From: Shimia sp. R9_2
GTDB taxonomy: Bacteria; Pseudomonadota; Alphaproteobacteria; Rhodobacterales; Rhodobacteraceae
Length of the DNA: 64,000 nucleotides
Reading direction: 5' to 3'
Assembly (NCBI RefSeq): GCF_017743735.1
Contig: NZ_JAGHRO010000007.1
Location: forward strand, 186,001 to 250,000
Shown: positions 19,026-27,465 of the stretch, in pieces
Numbering within the stretch: the stretch's first letter is position 1
Layout of the letters: the number at the start of each line of letters is the position of its first letter
The notes under the pieces: generated by a model
Databases searched by the model: none
Told to the model about the DNA's origin: nothing
What the model saw: the letters and a program-made list of their open reading frames with translations, nothing else
Made by a program: the position numbers and the translations under genes

Positions 19026-19086
19026 TGACCTCTTTAGCGGCATGTTTTACGTGGCCCGCAATCCGGTAACAAATCGCCACGCCCGC
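19026..19086 (-). ncRNA. SAM-II riboswitch
   Basis: The minus-strand leader of metZ contains CGTGGCGATTTG, then ACCGGATTGCGGGCCACG, then AAACATG and GCTAAAGAGG. These are the ordered conserved elements of the SAM-II (metA) riboswitch. P1 forms between CGTGGC and GCCACG, and the GCTAAAGAGG tail forms the pseudoknot with the loop. SAM-II binds S-adenosylmethionine and precedes metA, metX and metZ-type genes in alphaproteobacteria. Gene context agrees perfectly. Confidence 0.93.
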
Positions 19087-19115
19087 GCTTTACGCCTCAG
19101 CTCTATAAAGGTCAA
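19087..19115 (-). promoter_or_regulatory. Candidate promoter of the metZ leader
   Basis: On the minus strand TTGACC (19110-19115) and TAAAGC (19087-19092) are separated by 17 bases, a good -35 with a weaker -10. Transcription would begin a few bases into the riboswitch 5' end, which fits. Confidence 0.6.
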
Positions 19116-19236
19116 GGCTGCAGCGCTGCGGTCACATTTGCTTTACTCCCTGCCGCCTCAAAAGGATGTCTCAGCACCCCCTCTTGCGGCACCGCGCGAA
19201 ACCGGCATCATGGCGCACATCTCAGGAGGAGCGCCC

Positions 19237-19929
19237 ATGTCATCTGACCCGATTGATCTTTACTACTGGCCCACGCCAAACGGCTGGAAAATCTCCATCG
19301 CGCTGGAGGAGATGGGGCTGCCCTATACGACCCATCTGATCAACATCGGCAAAGGCGATCAGTTTGCGCCCGATTTCCTGCGCATCGCGCCCAACAACCG
19401 GATGCCCGCGATTGTCGACCCGGACGGCCCGGATGGCAAACCCGCCTCGGTGTTTGAAAGCGGCGCGATCCTGACCTATCTCGCCCGAAAAACCGGCCAA
19501 TTCATGGGACAAAGCGAACGCGACCGGATCGCGGTGGAAGAATGGCTGATGTGGCAGATGGGCGGCCTTGGCCCCATGGCCGGACAGACCCACCACTTCC
19601 TCAAATACGCGCCTGAAGACATTGCCTATGCCAAGGACCGCTACCGCTCCGAGGCGGCGCGGCTTTATGGCGTGCTCGACCGGCGTCTGGCGGACAACGA
19701 ATATGTCGCCGGAGATTTCTACTCGATTGCGGATATGGCGATCTGGGGCTGGGCCTCGCTCTGGGAGGGGCAGGAACAAACCCTTGAGGACAAACCCCAT
19801 ATGGCGCGCTGGCTCAAAACCCTGTGGGAGCGCCCTGCCCTGCGCCGGGGCCGCGCCCTGCACGCAGATTTGCGCGCAGACCGCTCTGACACCTGGGTGC
19901 AGGCCGACCTGTTTGGGACCGAGGCCTAA
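19237..19929 (+). CDS. Glutathione S-transferase family protein (YfcG/YghU-like)
   Basis: A 230-residue cytosolic protein with a thioredoxin-like N-domain (DLYYWPTPNGWKISIALEE) and a helical C-domain. The TPNGWK and NRMPAIVDPDG segments match the Ure2p-like or nu-class bacterial GSTs (YfcG, YghU), which act as disulfide-bond oxidoreductases or peroxidases with glutathione. ATG 19237 is chosen because AGGAGGAG lies just upstream; an in-frame ATG at 19210 has no such site. It is divergent from metZ. Its natural substrate is unknown. Confidence 0.88.
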   Translation: MSSDPIDLYYWPTPNGWKISIALEEMGLPYTTHLINIGKGDQFAPDFLRIAPNNRMPAIVDPDGPDGKPASVFESGAILTYLARKTGQFMGQSERDRIAVEEWLMWQMGGLGPMAGQTHHFLKYAPEDIAYAKDRYRSEAARLYGVLDRRLADNEYVAGDFYSIADMAIWGWASLWEGQEQTLEDKPHMARWLKTLWERPALRRGRALHADLRADRSDTWVQADLFGTEA

Positions 19930-19935
19930 GCCGGA

Positions 19936-20544
19936 TCAGGTTTCTTTGGTGTCTTCTTCAATGGCGTAATCCTGAAAGATCTTGCCCTGCGTCATGAAGA
20001 AGACAAACACCGCCGCCGTCAGACCGAAGGTCTTGAAATAGACCCAAGTGTCGGTGGTTTGGGTGCGCCAGATGATTTCGTTGAGTGCCGCGAGACCAAA
20101 GAAGAAATAGGTCAGCCGCTTGGTCAGCAGCAACCAGCCTTCTTCCTTGAGCGGCATCATCTCTTCCATGACCACCTTCAAATAGCTCTGCCCGCGCAGC
20201 AGCCCAAAGCCAAGGATGCCGCCAAACAGCAGGTAGATCATGGTGGGCTTGATCTTGAAGAAGCGCTCGTCATTGAGCCAGACCGACAGGCCGCCGAACA
20301 CCACAACCAGCACCAGCGTGGCGATTTGCATCTTGCTGATCTTGCCGGTCAGACGCCAGAGGATCACCGTCGTCAGGGTCAGCAGCGGGATAAAGCCGGC
20401 GGTGGCCAGAATGAAGCCGTCATAGTCGGTGCCGCCAACGGTAAAGGTCTGATCGCGCATCCGCAGATAGGCCACAAAGAAGGCCACGATCGGGCCCATC
20501 TCCAGCACCATCTTCAAAACCGGATTGATCTTCTTCTCTGCCAT
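19936..20544 (-). CDS. yciB: Inner membrane septation protein YciB/IspZ
   Basis: A 202-residue protein of five or so membrane helices. MAEKKINPVLKMVLEMGPIV, KPTMIYLLFGGILGFGLL and LTKRLTYFFFGLAALNEIIW are typical of the YciB/IspZ family, which takes part in cell-envelope and septum synthesis. ATG 20544 has a GAGAGGAA site. It follows the EamA transporter gene on the same strand after 25 bases, so it is probably second in that operon, and converges on the GST gene with 6 bases between them. Confidence 0.92.
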   Translation of the reverse strand: MAEKKINPVLKMVLEMGPIVAFFVAYLRMRDQTFTVGGTDYDGFILATAGFIPLLTLTTVILWRLTGKISKMQIATLVLVVVFGGLSVWLNDERFFKIKPTMIYLLFGGILGFGLLRGQSYLKVVMEEMMPLKEEGWLLLTKRLTYFFFGLAALNEIIWRTQTTDTWVYFKTFGLTAAVFVFFMTQGKIFQDYAIEEDTKET

Positions 20545-20569
20545 CGCGCGTTTCCTCTCCAAGGGCGTC

Positions 20570-21472
20570 CTATCCGCCCATTTCCACTATCACAGCCCCG
20601 GCTGCAATCAATGCCATCAGGGCAATCCGGCGCGGGCCAACGGTCTCTTTCAGCACCAGCCAGCCAATCAGCGCCGCAAACACAGGCGAGGTCTCCCGCA
20701 GTACGGCGGCCTCGCCGACCTTATCAAGCCGCGTGGCCAGCATCACTGAGCCAAAGCTCGCAAAGGCCACCAGCCCGCCAAAGAAGCCCCGCGTCATGAG
20801 CGGGCCCAGGGTGGGCGGGTTTTCCATCCGCCGCCAGCGCCGCGCGGCAATGACCGGAAACACCAGACCGTCGATGAAAAAGAACCACGCCAGAAAGGTA
20901 AATGGGTCTGCAGTCGCACGAATGCCATAGGCGTCATAAGTGGTGTAAAGCGCCACAAACAATCCGGTGAAGACGGCGATCACCATGGCAGAGACGAGCG
21001 TGTCCCGCCCCTCGGTCATAAAGACCATGTTATAGACCGCCAGCCCCAGAATGCCCGACATCAGGACGGCCACCCCCAGCCACTGCACCGCGCTGAAGGT
21101 TTCGCCAAAGATCAGATAAGCCCCAATCACGGTGAAAAACGGGCCAGTGCCGCGCACCACCGGATAGACCACGGTGAAAGCGCCTTTGGTATAGGCCCAG
21201 CCCTGCAACAGCTTGTAGCCGGTGTGGATCACGAAGGCCCCGGCAAAGATCGGCCACATATGCGGCTCCGGCCAAGGCACCACAAAGAGCGCGAAGGGCA
21301 GCGCCATGGCGCCATAGCTGAAATCAATCGCGCCACGTGTCAGCCAGGGATCATGCCGCCCCTTCTGAAGCGCGCCAAAAACCGCATGCAGGAAGGCGGC
21401 GGACACGGCCAGGATCAGCGCGAGCTGCTGTCCGGCCTCGGTCCCTGCGAGCGACACAAGCCATGCGCTCAT
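20570..21472 (-). CDS. EamA/DMT-family transporter
   Basis: A 300-residue integral membrane protein with ten predicted helices in two EamA repeats, each ending in the usual short GxxLIxxGxxxV-type helix (for example GVAVLMSGILGLAVYNMV and ALMALIAAGAVIVEMGG). The drug/metabolite transporter superfamily exports varied small molecules; the substrate here cannot be told from sequence. The repeat ends (RGTGPFFTVIGAYLIFGE; RETSPVFAALIGWLVLKE) support the two-fold layout. It precedes yciB. Confidence 0.88.
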   Translation of the reverse strand: MSAWLVSLAGTEAGQQLALILAVSAAFLHAVFGALQKGRHDPWLTRGAIDFSYGAMALPFALFVVPWPEPHMWPIFAGAFVIHTGYKLLQGWAYTKGAFTVVYPVVRGTGPFFTVIGAYLIFGETFSAVQWLGVAVLMSGILGLAVYNMVFMTEGRDTLVSAMVIAVFTGLFVALYTTYDAYGIRATADPFTFLAWFFFIDGLVFPVIAARRWRRMENPPTLGPLMTRGFFGGLVAFASFGSVMLATRLDKVGEAAVLRETSPVFAALIGWLVLKETVGPRRIALMALIAAGAVIVEMGG

Positions 21473-21500
21473 TCTGGGTCATCCGCCGCGCGCAAGCGCC

Positions 21501-21550
21501 GGGGGTTTTCCACCCCCGGACCCCCGGAGGATATTTCAGGCAAGAGGAAG
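21501..21550 (-). repeat. 3'-end element, copy A (ftsY side)
   Basis: Immediately after the ftsY stop, in the ftsY sense, the DNA reads CTTCCTCTTGCC, then AAATATCCTCCGGGGG, then a GGGGG ... CCCCC hairpin. Two more copies of this arrangement occur at 23965-24027 and 47141-47190, each just after a gene's stop codon. The hairpin may act as a terminator. Confidence 0.6.
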
Positions 21551-21551
21551 A

Positions 21552-22718
21552 TCAGCTCTGCTCCACGCCGATCAGGGCCGTGGCAAACTCTTCTGGATCA
21601 AAGGGTTGCAGATCATCAATCTGCTCCCCCACGCCAATGGCGTGGATCGGCAGGCCGAATTTATCTGCCAGCGAGACCAGAATGCCACCTTTGGCGGTGC
21701 CATCCAGTTTGGTCATCACAAGGCCGCTGACGTCTGCAAGCTTCTGGAAGGTCTCCACCTGGCTGATCGCGTTCTGACCGGTTGTGGCATCCAGCACCAG
21801 AAGCGTATTGTGCGGCGCATCCGGGTCTTTCTTGCGGATCACACGCACGATCTTGGCGAGTTCCTCCATCAGATCCTGACGGTTCTGCAGACGGCCAGCG
21901 GTGTCGATCATCAGAAGATCCGCCCCTTCGGCCTCCGCTTTGGTCATGGCATCAAAGGCGAGGCTTGCCGGATCAGAGCCTTCCGGCGCGGTCAGCACCG
22001 GCACACCGGCGCGTTCGCCCCAGACCTGAAGCTGCTCCACGGCGGCGGCACGGAAGGTGTCGCCCGCGGCAATCACCACAGATTTGCCTGCCGCGCGGAA
22101 CTGGCTGGCGAGCTTGCCAATGGTGGTGGTTTTGCCGGAGCCGTTGACGCCCACCACCAGCACAACCTGTGGCTTTGACGGATAAAGTGGCATCGGGCGC
22201 GCCACGGTTTCCATGATGCGGGACACTTCGCCCGCCAGAAGGCCTTTGATCTCCGCCGTGGAAACCTTGCGCCCCATGCGGCCTTCGGCGATGTTCGCGG
22301 TGACGCGCAGGGCGGTGTCCACCCCCATGTCAGAGGCGATCAGCAGCTCTTCAAGCTGCTCCAGCATGTCGTCGTCAAGCTCACGCTTCACCACAGGCGC
22401 GCTGCGGCCCTGTCCGGTCAGGCGCGACAGCAGACCCGGCTTGGGGGCCGGTGCGGCTTGCGGCTCAGGTGTGGGTGCTGGCGCTGGGGCCGGGCTTGGC
22501 GCGGGGGGTGAAACGGGTGTTGGCGCTTCAGCAGGCGTTTCAGTGGCAGGGGCGCTGGCCGCTGCCGGTGCCGCAGGGGATGGCTCCTGCGCAGCGTGGG
22601 ATTCTGCGGGGGCTTCTGCCTCCAGTTCACCGCCATCTTCGACAATCGCTTCCAGCCCCTCCTCCAGTTTGGAAGAGGATTTGAACAACCTGTCCTTGAG
22701 CTTTGAGAAAAACGCCAT
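21552..22718 (-). CDS. ftsY: Signal recognition particle receptor FtsY
   Basis: A 388-residue SRP GTPase that receives ribosome-nascent-chain complexes at the inner membrane. After an acidic, proline/alanine-rich N-terminal region (residues about 20-100), the NG domain carries VVGVNGSGKTTTIGKLA (P-loop), DTFRAAAVEQLQ, DTAGRLQNRQDLMEEL, TKLDGTAKGG and IGVGEQIDDLQPF. All GTPase motifs are intact. ATG 22718 has GGAG six bases upstream. The A/P-rich linker is longer than in many relatives but is expected to be disordered. Confidence 0.97.
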   Translation of the reverse strand: MAFFSKLKDRLFKSSSKLEEGLEAIVEDGGELEAEAPAESHAAQEPSPAAPAAASAPATETPAEAPTPVSPPAPSPAPAPAPTPEPQAAPAPKPGLLSRLTGQGRSAPVVKRELDDDMLEQLEELLIASDMGVDTALRVTANIAEGRMGRKVSTAEIKGLLAGEVSRIMETVARPMPLYPSKPQVVLVVGVNGSGKTTTIGKLASQFRAAGKSVVIAAGDTFRAAAVEQLQVWGERAGVPVLTAPEGSDPASLAFDAMTKAEAEGADLLMIDTAGRLQNRQDLMEELAKIVRVIRKKDPDAPHNTLLVLDATTGQNAISQVETFQKLADVSGLVMTKLDGTAKGGILVSLADKFGLPIHAIGVGEQIDDLQPFDPEEFATALIGVEQS

Positions 22719-22766
22719 GTGGGTCTCCGAAACTGTTGGGACTCAGTTAGTCTGAATTTGCAGGAT

Positions 22767-23441
22767 TTAAAAGAGCGGCGTCTGCCAGCCGACCCCGGCC
22801 ACGATGAGAAACTGCCCGACCGCATAAAACGCCCAGACCGCGACGGAGGTGAGATGATGCAGACCGGTGTTTGGTTTCATCCGGAAAAGCTGCATCGCGA
22901 GAATGGTGTCTGACAGGATAAAGCCCATCGCTCCGATCATCGCCCAGACCCGCATGTCGAGCCCAAGGGCGGCCACGCCCATGGCGCAGATCAGCACCAC
23001 ATAGCCGCGCACAATCCAGCGCAAGGTGCCTGTGTAGGGGCTGAGCCAGATCTCGGTGGAGAGGCCAAGCGCCACGATCGCGGGAAACAGCAGCGACGCT
23101 GTGATCGCACTGCCCCCCAGCATCCAGAAATGCACGGTATAGGCCACATGCACCAAGCCAAAGGCGGCAAGCCCCCAGAGAAACGGCCGCTCGCCATCCC
23201 GTGACAGCACCAGATCGCCAATGGCTGAGAGCACAAGCGCAACCACAATGGTGCCGGCCCCGAAACTGACCGCCACAGCCCCGGCCCAGGCCAGCAGCGG
23301 GATGGTTTTGACAATGGATTTTGCAAGGCTTTGCGGCCGATAACAGTAAAACACACCGTAGATCAGCGCGGCCAGCACACCCACCGCCAACAAAATCAGA
23401 CGCAGATTTTGCCGAAAGGCGATTTCCTCAATAACACTCAT
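22767..23441 (-). CDS. Lysoplasmalogenase-like YhhN-family membrane protein
   Basis: A 224-residue protein of eight or so helices. The pattern SAIGDLVLS, then GLAAFGLVHVAYTVHF, then GAMGFILSDTILAM matches the YhhN/TMEM86 family, whose mammalian members hydrolyse lysoplasmalogens. I set the start at ATG 23441 (MSVIEEIAFRQNLRL); the longer open frame upstream would translate part of the RNase P RNA gene. The bacterial role is unclear. It is the gene downstream of rnpB and lies 48 bases upstream of ftsY. Confidence 0.85.
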   Translation of the reverse strand: MSVIEEIAFRQNLRLILLAVGVLAALIYGVFYCYRPQSLAKSIVKTIPLLAWAGAVAVSFGAGTIVVALVLSAIGDLVLSRDGERPFLWGLAAFGLVHVAYTVHFWMLGGSAITASLLFPAIVALGLSTEIWLSPYTGTLRWIVRGYVVLICAMGVAALGLDMRVWAMIGAMGFILSDTILAMQLFRMKPNTGLHHLTSVAVWAFYAVGQFLIVAGVGWQTPLF

Positions 23442-23545
23442 ACCAACTTTGGTCCGTTTTTCTTGTATTCTAGCCATGCGAAGGCTGCGCGCCGCAAGCA
23501 GATTTCCTGCATAACGCTGGGGCAAACCAACGAAGACCAAGATAT

Positions 23546-23929
23546 TTGCACAGAGGGCCTGTAAGCCGGATTCTGTCGCGCCAGGTTGCCCCGGCGCTGA
23601 TGACCATTCATCTAGGATGCCTGTTACCAGACACCTCCAGCTGCCAACCCGGATCTGCTCGGGGCAAGACACCCCTGTGACTGACGCCACGCGCGATCCC
23701 TATTTGGCATTGCTCCCGGTGGGGCTTGCCGTGCCGCTGCTGTTGCCAGCCGCGCGGTGGGCTCTTACCCCACCGTTTCACCTTAACCCTGACGGATCAG
23801 GGCAGTCTGTTCTCTGTGGCGCTTTCCCTCGGGTTGCCCCGGCCGGGCGTTACCCGGCACCGTTGCCTTGTGGAGTCCGGACTTTCCTCACGGGCTTGCG
23901 CCCCTGCGGCCATCCAGCCCTCTGTGCAA
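23546..23929 (-). ncRNA. rnpB: RNase P RNA
   Basis: The minus strand carries a complete type A RNase P RNA of about 384 bases. It has GAGGAAAGTCCGGACTCC near the 5' end, ACAGTA-like core blocks (CAGAGAACAGACTGCC), GGTGAAACGGTGGGGTAAGAG, and GACAGAATCCGGCTTACAGG at the 3' end. The first and last 13 bases are exact complements (TTGCACAGAGGGC and GCCCTCTGTGCAA), forming helix P1. It processes the 5' ends of precursor tRNAs. The ends are inferred from P1. Confidence 0.97.
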
Positions 23930-23934
23930 GGGCG

Positions 23935-23962
23935 GTGTAGGGGGTTGCAGCGGAGAGGTCAA
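23935..23962 (-). promoter_or_regulatory. rnpB promoter
   Basis: On the minus strand TTGACC (23957-23962) and CTACAC (23935-23940) are separated by 16 bases. The -10 ends six bases before the predicted 5' end of rnpB, as expected for a strong sigma-70 type promoter. Confidence 0.75.
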
Positions 23963-23964
23963 TC

Positions 23965-24027
23965 GCCCCCCGTTTGCGGCGCATTTGGGGGAGATGATGC
24001 GCAGTGAGTATTTTTGGCAGAATGAAG
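23965..24027 (-). repeat. 3'-end element, copy B (ampD side)
   Basis: In the ampD sense, directly after the stop, the DNA reads CTTCATTCTGCC, AAAAATACTC, and then a CCCCC ... GGGGG hairpin. It is a looser match to copies A and C. It separates ampD from the rnpB promoter, so its hairpin could insulate rnpB from read-through. Confidence 0.5.
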
Positions 24028-24690
24028 TCAGGACAGCTCTGCGGAGGCAAGCCGCGCGGCGATGCGGCCGTCCTCGGCGTCGCAGGGGCCGGAAGCCCAG
24101 GGGCGAAACCGGTCGCGGAAGGCGGCAAAGCTGGCCGCGTTGTCGACATCATAGCCAAAACACGCCGCACCTTCCGCCCAATCCTGCGTTGCGGGCGCAT
24201 CATCCGGCCAGACCGCCAGACCCTGACGCGCCAGCCTGCGCCAATCAAAGCGCGGGCCTGGGTCTATTTTGCGGCCCGGTGCCAAATCGGAATGGCCAAT
24301 GACGCCTGCCGGACCAATATCCCAGCGCTGCATGATCCCGCCAAGAAGCGCCTCCAGCGCGGCCATCTGGGGCGCGGCAAACGGATGGTCGCCGCGATTT
24401 GAGAGCTCAATCCCGATGGAGCGGGAGTTCACATCCCCCTGCCCCCGCCATTGCCCGGCTCCGGCGTGCCAGGCGCGCTGCTCTTCTGCCACCAGCTGGG
24501 TCACATCCCCTTGGGGAGAGATCACATAATGCGCCGACACTTCCGCTTCTGGATTGCACAGCCAGTCTATGGCGGCCTGTGTGCTCGCCATCGCGGTGTA
24601 GTGGATCACAATCAGCTCCGGGCGCGCCTCATCGCGGCGCGGGCCGAAATTCGGGGAGGGGCATTGGGCGATCTGCGAGCGCGATACCAA
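24028..24690 (-). CDS. ampD: N-acetyl-anhydromuramyl-L-alanine amidase, AmpD-like
   Basis: A zinc amidase of the Amidase_2 family that cleaves the stem peptide from anhydromuropeptides in peptidoglycan recycling. Zinc ligands are visible as the histidine in VIHYTAM, and the histidine and aspartate in IGHSDLAPGRKIDPGPRFDW. The start is uncertain: TTG 24690 gives 220 residues without overlap. ATG 24744 would overlap the upstream gene by 50 bases, and those residues translate the end of that gene. No signal peptide is seen, so it is cytoplasmic. Confidence 0.88.
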   Translation of the reverse strand: MVSRSQIAQCPSPNFGPRRDEARPELIVIHYTAMASTQAAIDWLCNPEAEVSAHYVISPQGDVTQLVAEEQRAWHAGAGQWRGQGDVNSRSIGIELSNRGDHPFAAPQMAALEALLGGIMQRWDIGPAGVIGHSDLAPGRKIDPGPRFDWRRLARQGLAVWPDDAPATQDWAEGAACFGYDVDNAASFAAFRDRFRPWASGPCDAEDGRIAARLASAELS

Positions 24691-24694
24691 GAGA

Positions 24695-25501
24695 TCAGTT
24701 CCGCGCAGCCTTGCGGAAGGGGCTTGGATCCCATTCACAGGCATAGCCGTCGCCATCCGGGTCAACGCCGAGGCGATCCACACGCGGGCCGCCGCGTTCC
24801 AGAAATGCCAATTGGGCGGCCTGATCGCTGGAGAATTTGGCGCAGGCTTTTTGATAGCGTGAGGCGCTGGTCAGCCCCAGACGGCTGTGCACTTTGGTGC
24901 CGCGCGGATGGTTTGTCGCCAGCGCATAGGCCACCACATTAGGGCCCTGCTCGCCAGAGCGTGTCGGCACGGCGGTGGGCGCAATCACGGTGTAGTTGGC
25001 CTGATTCTGTGCGCGCAAGGCGGCGTCTGCCTCAATCGAGCGGCGCTCGCCCACGGCGGCAAAATCATTTTCATCCGAAATGCCGGGGTTGGAGAACACC
25101 TGCGGTGCCGGGTTTGATGGGCTGGCCTCAAGCGGCAAGACGCCGGAGTTGGCCGAAGCCGCCGCCAGCGCCGCGGTGGTTTCATTGGCGATGGCTGCCG
25201 CCTCCGAGGCAGGCTGTGGCGCTGCCGTGGCCGTGGTGGCCAGCGGGGTCGCTGGCGCAGACGATGCAGCCGGTAGAGCGGTTTGCGAGGTGGTGACCTG
25301 AGGGGCGGCAGGCACGGTCTCGGTTGAGACCGCCTGCGCGGGTGGCAGCGCGCCACCGGCACGGGCTCCGTCATACTGTGATCGCGATTGTGGCGCGTTC
25401 ACCGCATTGTCAAAACCCACGCCTGCCGCGCTGTCGGGAATGCGCGGCTGACATGCCGCCAGCGCCACAACGGCGCAGATTGCCCCAAATGTCCGTGTCA
25501 T
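24695..25501 (-). CDS. Lipoprotein with excalibur-type calcium-binding domain
   Basis: A 268-residue probable lipoprotein: signal MTRTFGAICAVVALAAC with the lipobox cysteine at about 17. A long A/T/P-rich low-complexity region (residues about 40-150) is followed by a C-terminal domain ending DPDGDGYACEWDPSPFRK. That DxDxDGxxCE core is the excalibur motif, a small EF-hand-like domain often found on surface proteins and near nucleases. It presumably sits in the periplasm or outer membrane. The function is unknown. It ends 4 bases before the AmpD start used here, so the two are probably co-transcribed. Confidence 0.78.
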   Translation of the reverse strand: MTRTFGAICAVVALAACQPRIPDSAAGVGFDNAVNAPQSRSQYDGARAGGALPPAQAVSTETVPAAPQVTTSQTALPAASSAPATPLATTATAAPQPASEAAAIANETTAALAAASANSGVLPLEASPSNPAPQVFSNPGISDENDFAAVGERRSIEADAALRAQNQANYTVIAPTAVPTRSGEQGPNVVAYALATNHPRGTKVHSRLGLTSASRYQKACAKFSSDQAAQLAFLERGGPRVDRLGVDPDGDGYACEWDPSPFRKAARN

Positions 25502-25535
25502 CTCTGCTCTGCCTGCTTATTGCTTGGCGGCAGAC

Positions 25536-27023
25536 TTACCACCATTTGCCGGGTTTGGCCACAAATCCGGCGGCCTGCTCCAGCGCGTAAGCGGTGTTCA
25601 GCAGATCGCCTTCTTCCCATGGGCGCCCGATGAGCTGCAGACCGAGCGGCAGACCTTGGGAATCGAGGCCCGTTGGCACGGAAACACCCGGCAGACCGGC
25701 GAGGTTCACAGTCACGGTGAAGACGTCGTTCAGATACATCTGGATCGGATCGGCTTCAGACATTTCGCCCAGACCAAAGGCCGCAGACGGGGTGGCCGGT
25801 GTGAGAATCGCGTCGATGCCTTGGGCAAAGACGTTCTCGAAGTCCTGCTTGATCAGCGTGCGCACGCGGCGGGCACGGTTGTAGTAGGCGTCATAGAAAC
25901 CGGCGGACAGCACATAGGTGCCAACCATCACACGGCGCTGCACCTCGTGGCCAAAGCCTTCGGCGCGGGTCTTTTCATACATCTCGGTGATGCCGTCCCC
26001 TGCCGCCAAAGTGGCGCGGTGGCCGTAGCGCACACCGTCATAGCGCGCGAGGTTGGAGGAAGCCTCCGCAGGCGCAATCACATAGTAAGCTGGCAGCGCG
26101 TATTTGGTGTGCGGCAGAGAGATGTCGACGATCTCAGCACCGGCCGCTTTCAGCATGTCGATGCCGTCCTGCCACAGCTTGTCGATCTCCACAGGCACGC
26201 CATCAAGGCGGTATTCTTTTGGGATGCCGATCTTTTTGCCGCGAATGTCGCCGGTCAGCATGGCTTCAAAGTTTGGCACAGCAAGTTCCGCGCTGGTGCT
26301 GTCTTTGGCGTCATGGCCACACATCGCTTCCAGCATAATCGCCGCGTCGCGCACGTCTTTGGTCATTGGGCCTGCCTGATCGAGCGAGCTGGCAAAGGCC
26401 ACGATGCCCCAGCGGGAGCAACGGCCATAGGTTGGCTTGATGCCGGTGATGCCGGTGAAGGCCGCAGGCTGACGGATGGAACCGCCGGTGTCGGTGCCGG
26501 TGGCTGCAAGGCAGAGGTCTGCCGCCACAGCGGCTGCGGAGCCGCCGGAAGAACCACCCGGGGTCAGCGCGGTGTCATCATTGCCGCGACGCCATGGGTT
26601 CACCGCGTTGCCATAAACAGAGGTCTCGTTGGAAGAGCCCATCGCAAACTCATCCATGTTGAGCTTGCCGAGCATCACTGCACCAGCGTCCTGCAGCTTC
26701 TGGGAGACGGTGGATTCATACTCAGGCTTAAAGCCTTCGAGAATGCCGCTGGCCGCCTGGCTGGCGACACCTTTGGTGCAGAACAGATCTTTGATGCCAA
26801 TCGGCAGGCCGCACATGTCCGGCGCGTCGCCTTGTGCAATGCGCGCATCCGCCGCCTTGGCGCGCTCAAGCGCGATTTCCGGCGTCTTGTGCACATAGGC
26901 GTTCAGCGCGTCCGCCTCGTCGATGGCTTTCAGGAAAGATTCGGTCAGCTCAACAGAGGTCACATCGCCCGCACGCAGTTTGTCACGTGCTTCTGCCAGC
27001 GTCAGTTTGGTCAATTCGGTCAT
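25536..27023 (-). CDS. gatA: Asp-tRNA(Asn)/Glu-tRNA(Gln) amidotransferase subunit A
   Basis: A 495-residue amidase-signature subunit that releases ammonia from glutamine for transamidation of mischarged tRNAs. The [20 protein letters not shown] region with [11 protein letters not shown] supplies the catalytic Ser-cisSer-Lys triad together with GIKDLF near residue 75. ATG 27023 has GAGAGG upstream. gatC lies 69 bases upstream on the same strand; gatB is not in the window. Confidence 0.96.
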   Translation of the reverse strand: MTELTKLTLAEARDKLRAGDVTSVELTESFLKAIDEADALNAYVHKTPEIALERAKAADARIAQGDAPDMCGLPIGIKDLFCTKGVASQAASGILEGFKPEYESTVSQKLQDAGAVMLGKLNMDEFAMGSSNETSVYGNAVNPWRRGNDDTALTPGGSSGGSAAAVAADLCLAATGTDTGGSIRQPAAFTGITGIKPTYGRCSRWGIVAFASSLDQAGPMTKDVRDAAIMLEAMCGHDAKDSTSAELAVPNFEAMLTGDIRGKKIGIPKEYRLDGVPVEIDKLWQDGIDMLKAAGAEIVDISLPHTKYALPAYYVIAPAEASSNLARYDGVRYGHRATLAAGDGITEMYEKTRAEGFGHEVQRRVMVGTYVLSAGFYDAYYNRARRVRTLIKQDFENVFAQGIDAILTPATPSAAFGLGEMSEADPIQMYLNDVFTVTVNLAGLPGVSVPTGLDSQGLPLGLQLIGRPWEEGDLLNTAYALEQAAGFVAKPGKWW

Positions 27024-27092
27024 TTCGGTCGCCTCTCTCTGGGGCAAAATTCGGGTCAGGTGGTCAGGATCGGATCAACGGCGTGGGCCGGA

Positions 27093-27380
27093 TCACTCCA
27101 CCACTTTGGGCACGGCAAAGAAGCCTTCGCGCGCGTCCGGCGCGTTCTTCAGGATTTTCTCCTGCTGATCGCCATCGGAAATCACATCCTCGCGGCGCTT
27201 CAGGCGCATCGGGGTGACGGACACCATCGGCTCCACACCCTCAACATCCACTTCGTTGAGCTGCTCAATGAACCCCAGCACAGCGTTGAATTCCTGCGCC
27301 AGCGCGGGCAGGTCTTTCTCTTCAACCTTGATGCGGGCCAGTTTGGCCACTTTGGCGGCGGTGCTTTCATCAATCGACAT
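27093..27380 (-). CDS. gatC: Asp/Glu-tRNA amidotransferase subunit C
   Basis: A 95-residue small subunit that stabilises GatA-GatB. The N-terminal helix DESTAAKVAKLARIKVEEKD, the central LGFIEQLNEVDVEGVEPM segment and the C-terminal APDAREGFFAVPKVVE are typical. It is the first gene of gatC-gatA, the usual order. Confidence 0.95.
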   Translation of the reverse strand: MSIDESTAAKVAKLARIKVEEKDLPALAQEFNAVLGFIEQLNEVDVEGVEPMVSVTPMRLKRREDVISDGDQQEKILKNAPDAREGFFAVPKVVE

Positions 27381-27465
27381 GGGGCAAGACTCTTTTGTTG
27401 CGGGCTTTCTGCGAACGTATGCTCAGCCTTTAGCGCGCGCACCGCAGCGGTGCAAGCGCTTGGCC

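Noticed and set aside
18946-19080. N-terminal extension of metZ
   Set aside because: The extension would translate the terminator and SAM-II riboswitch; a ribosome site supports the start at 18945.
23442-23690. N-terminal extension of the YhhN-family protein
   Set aside because: These codons are the 3' part of RNase P RNA and its flank.
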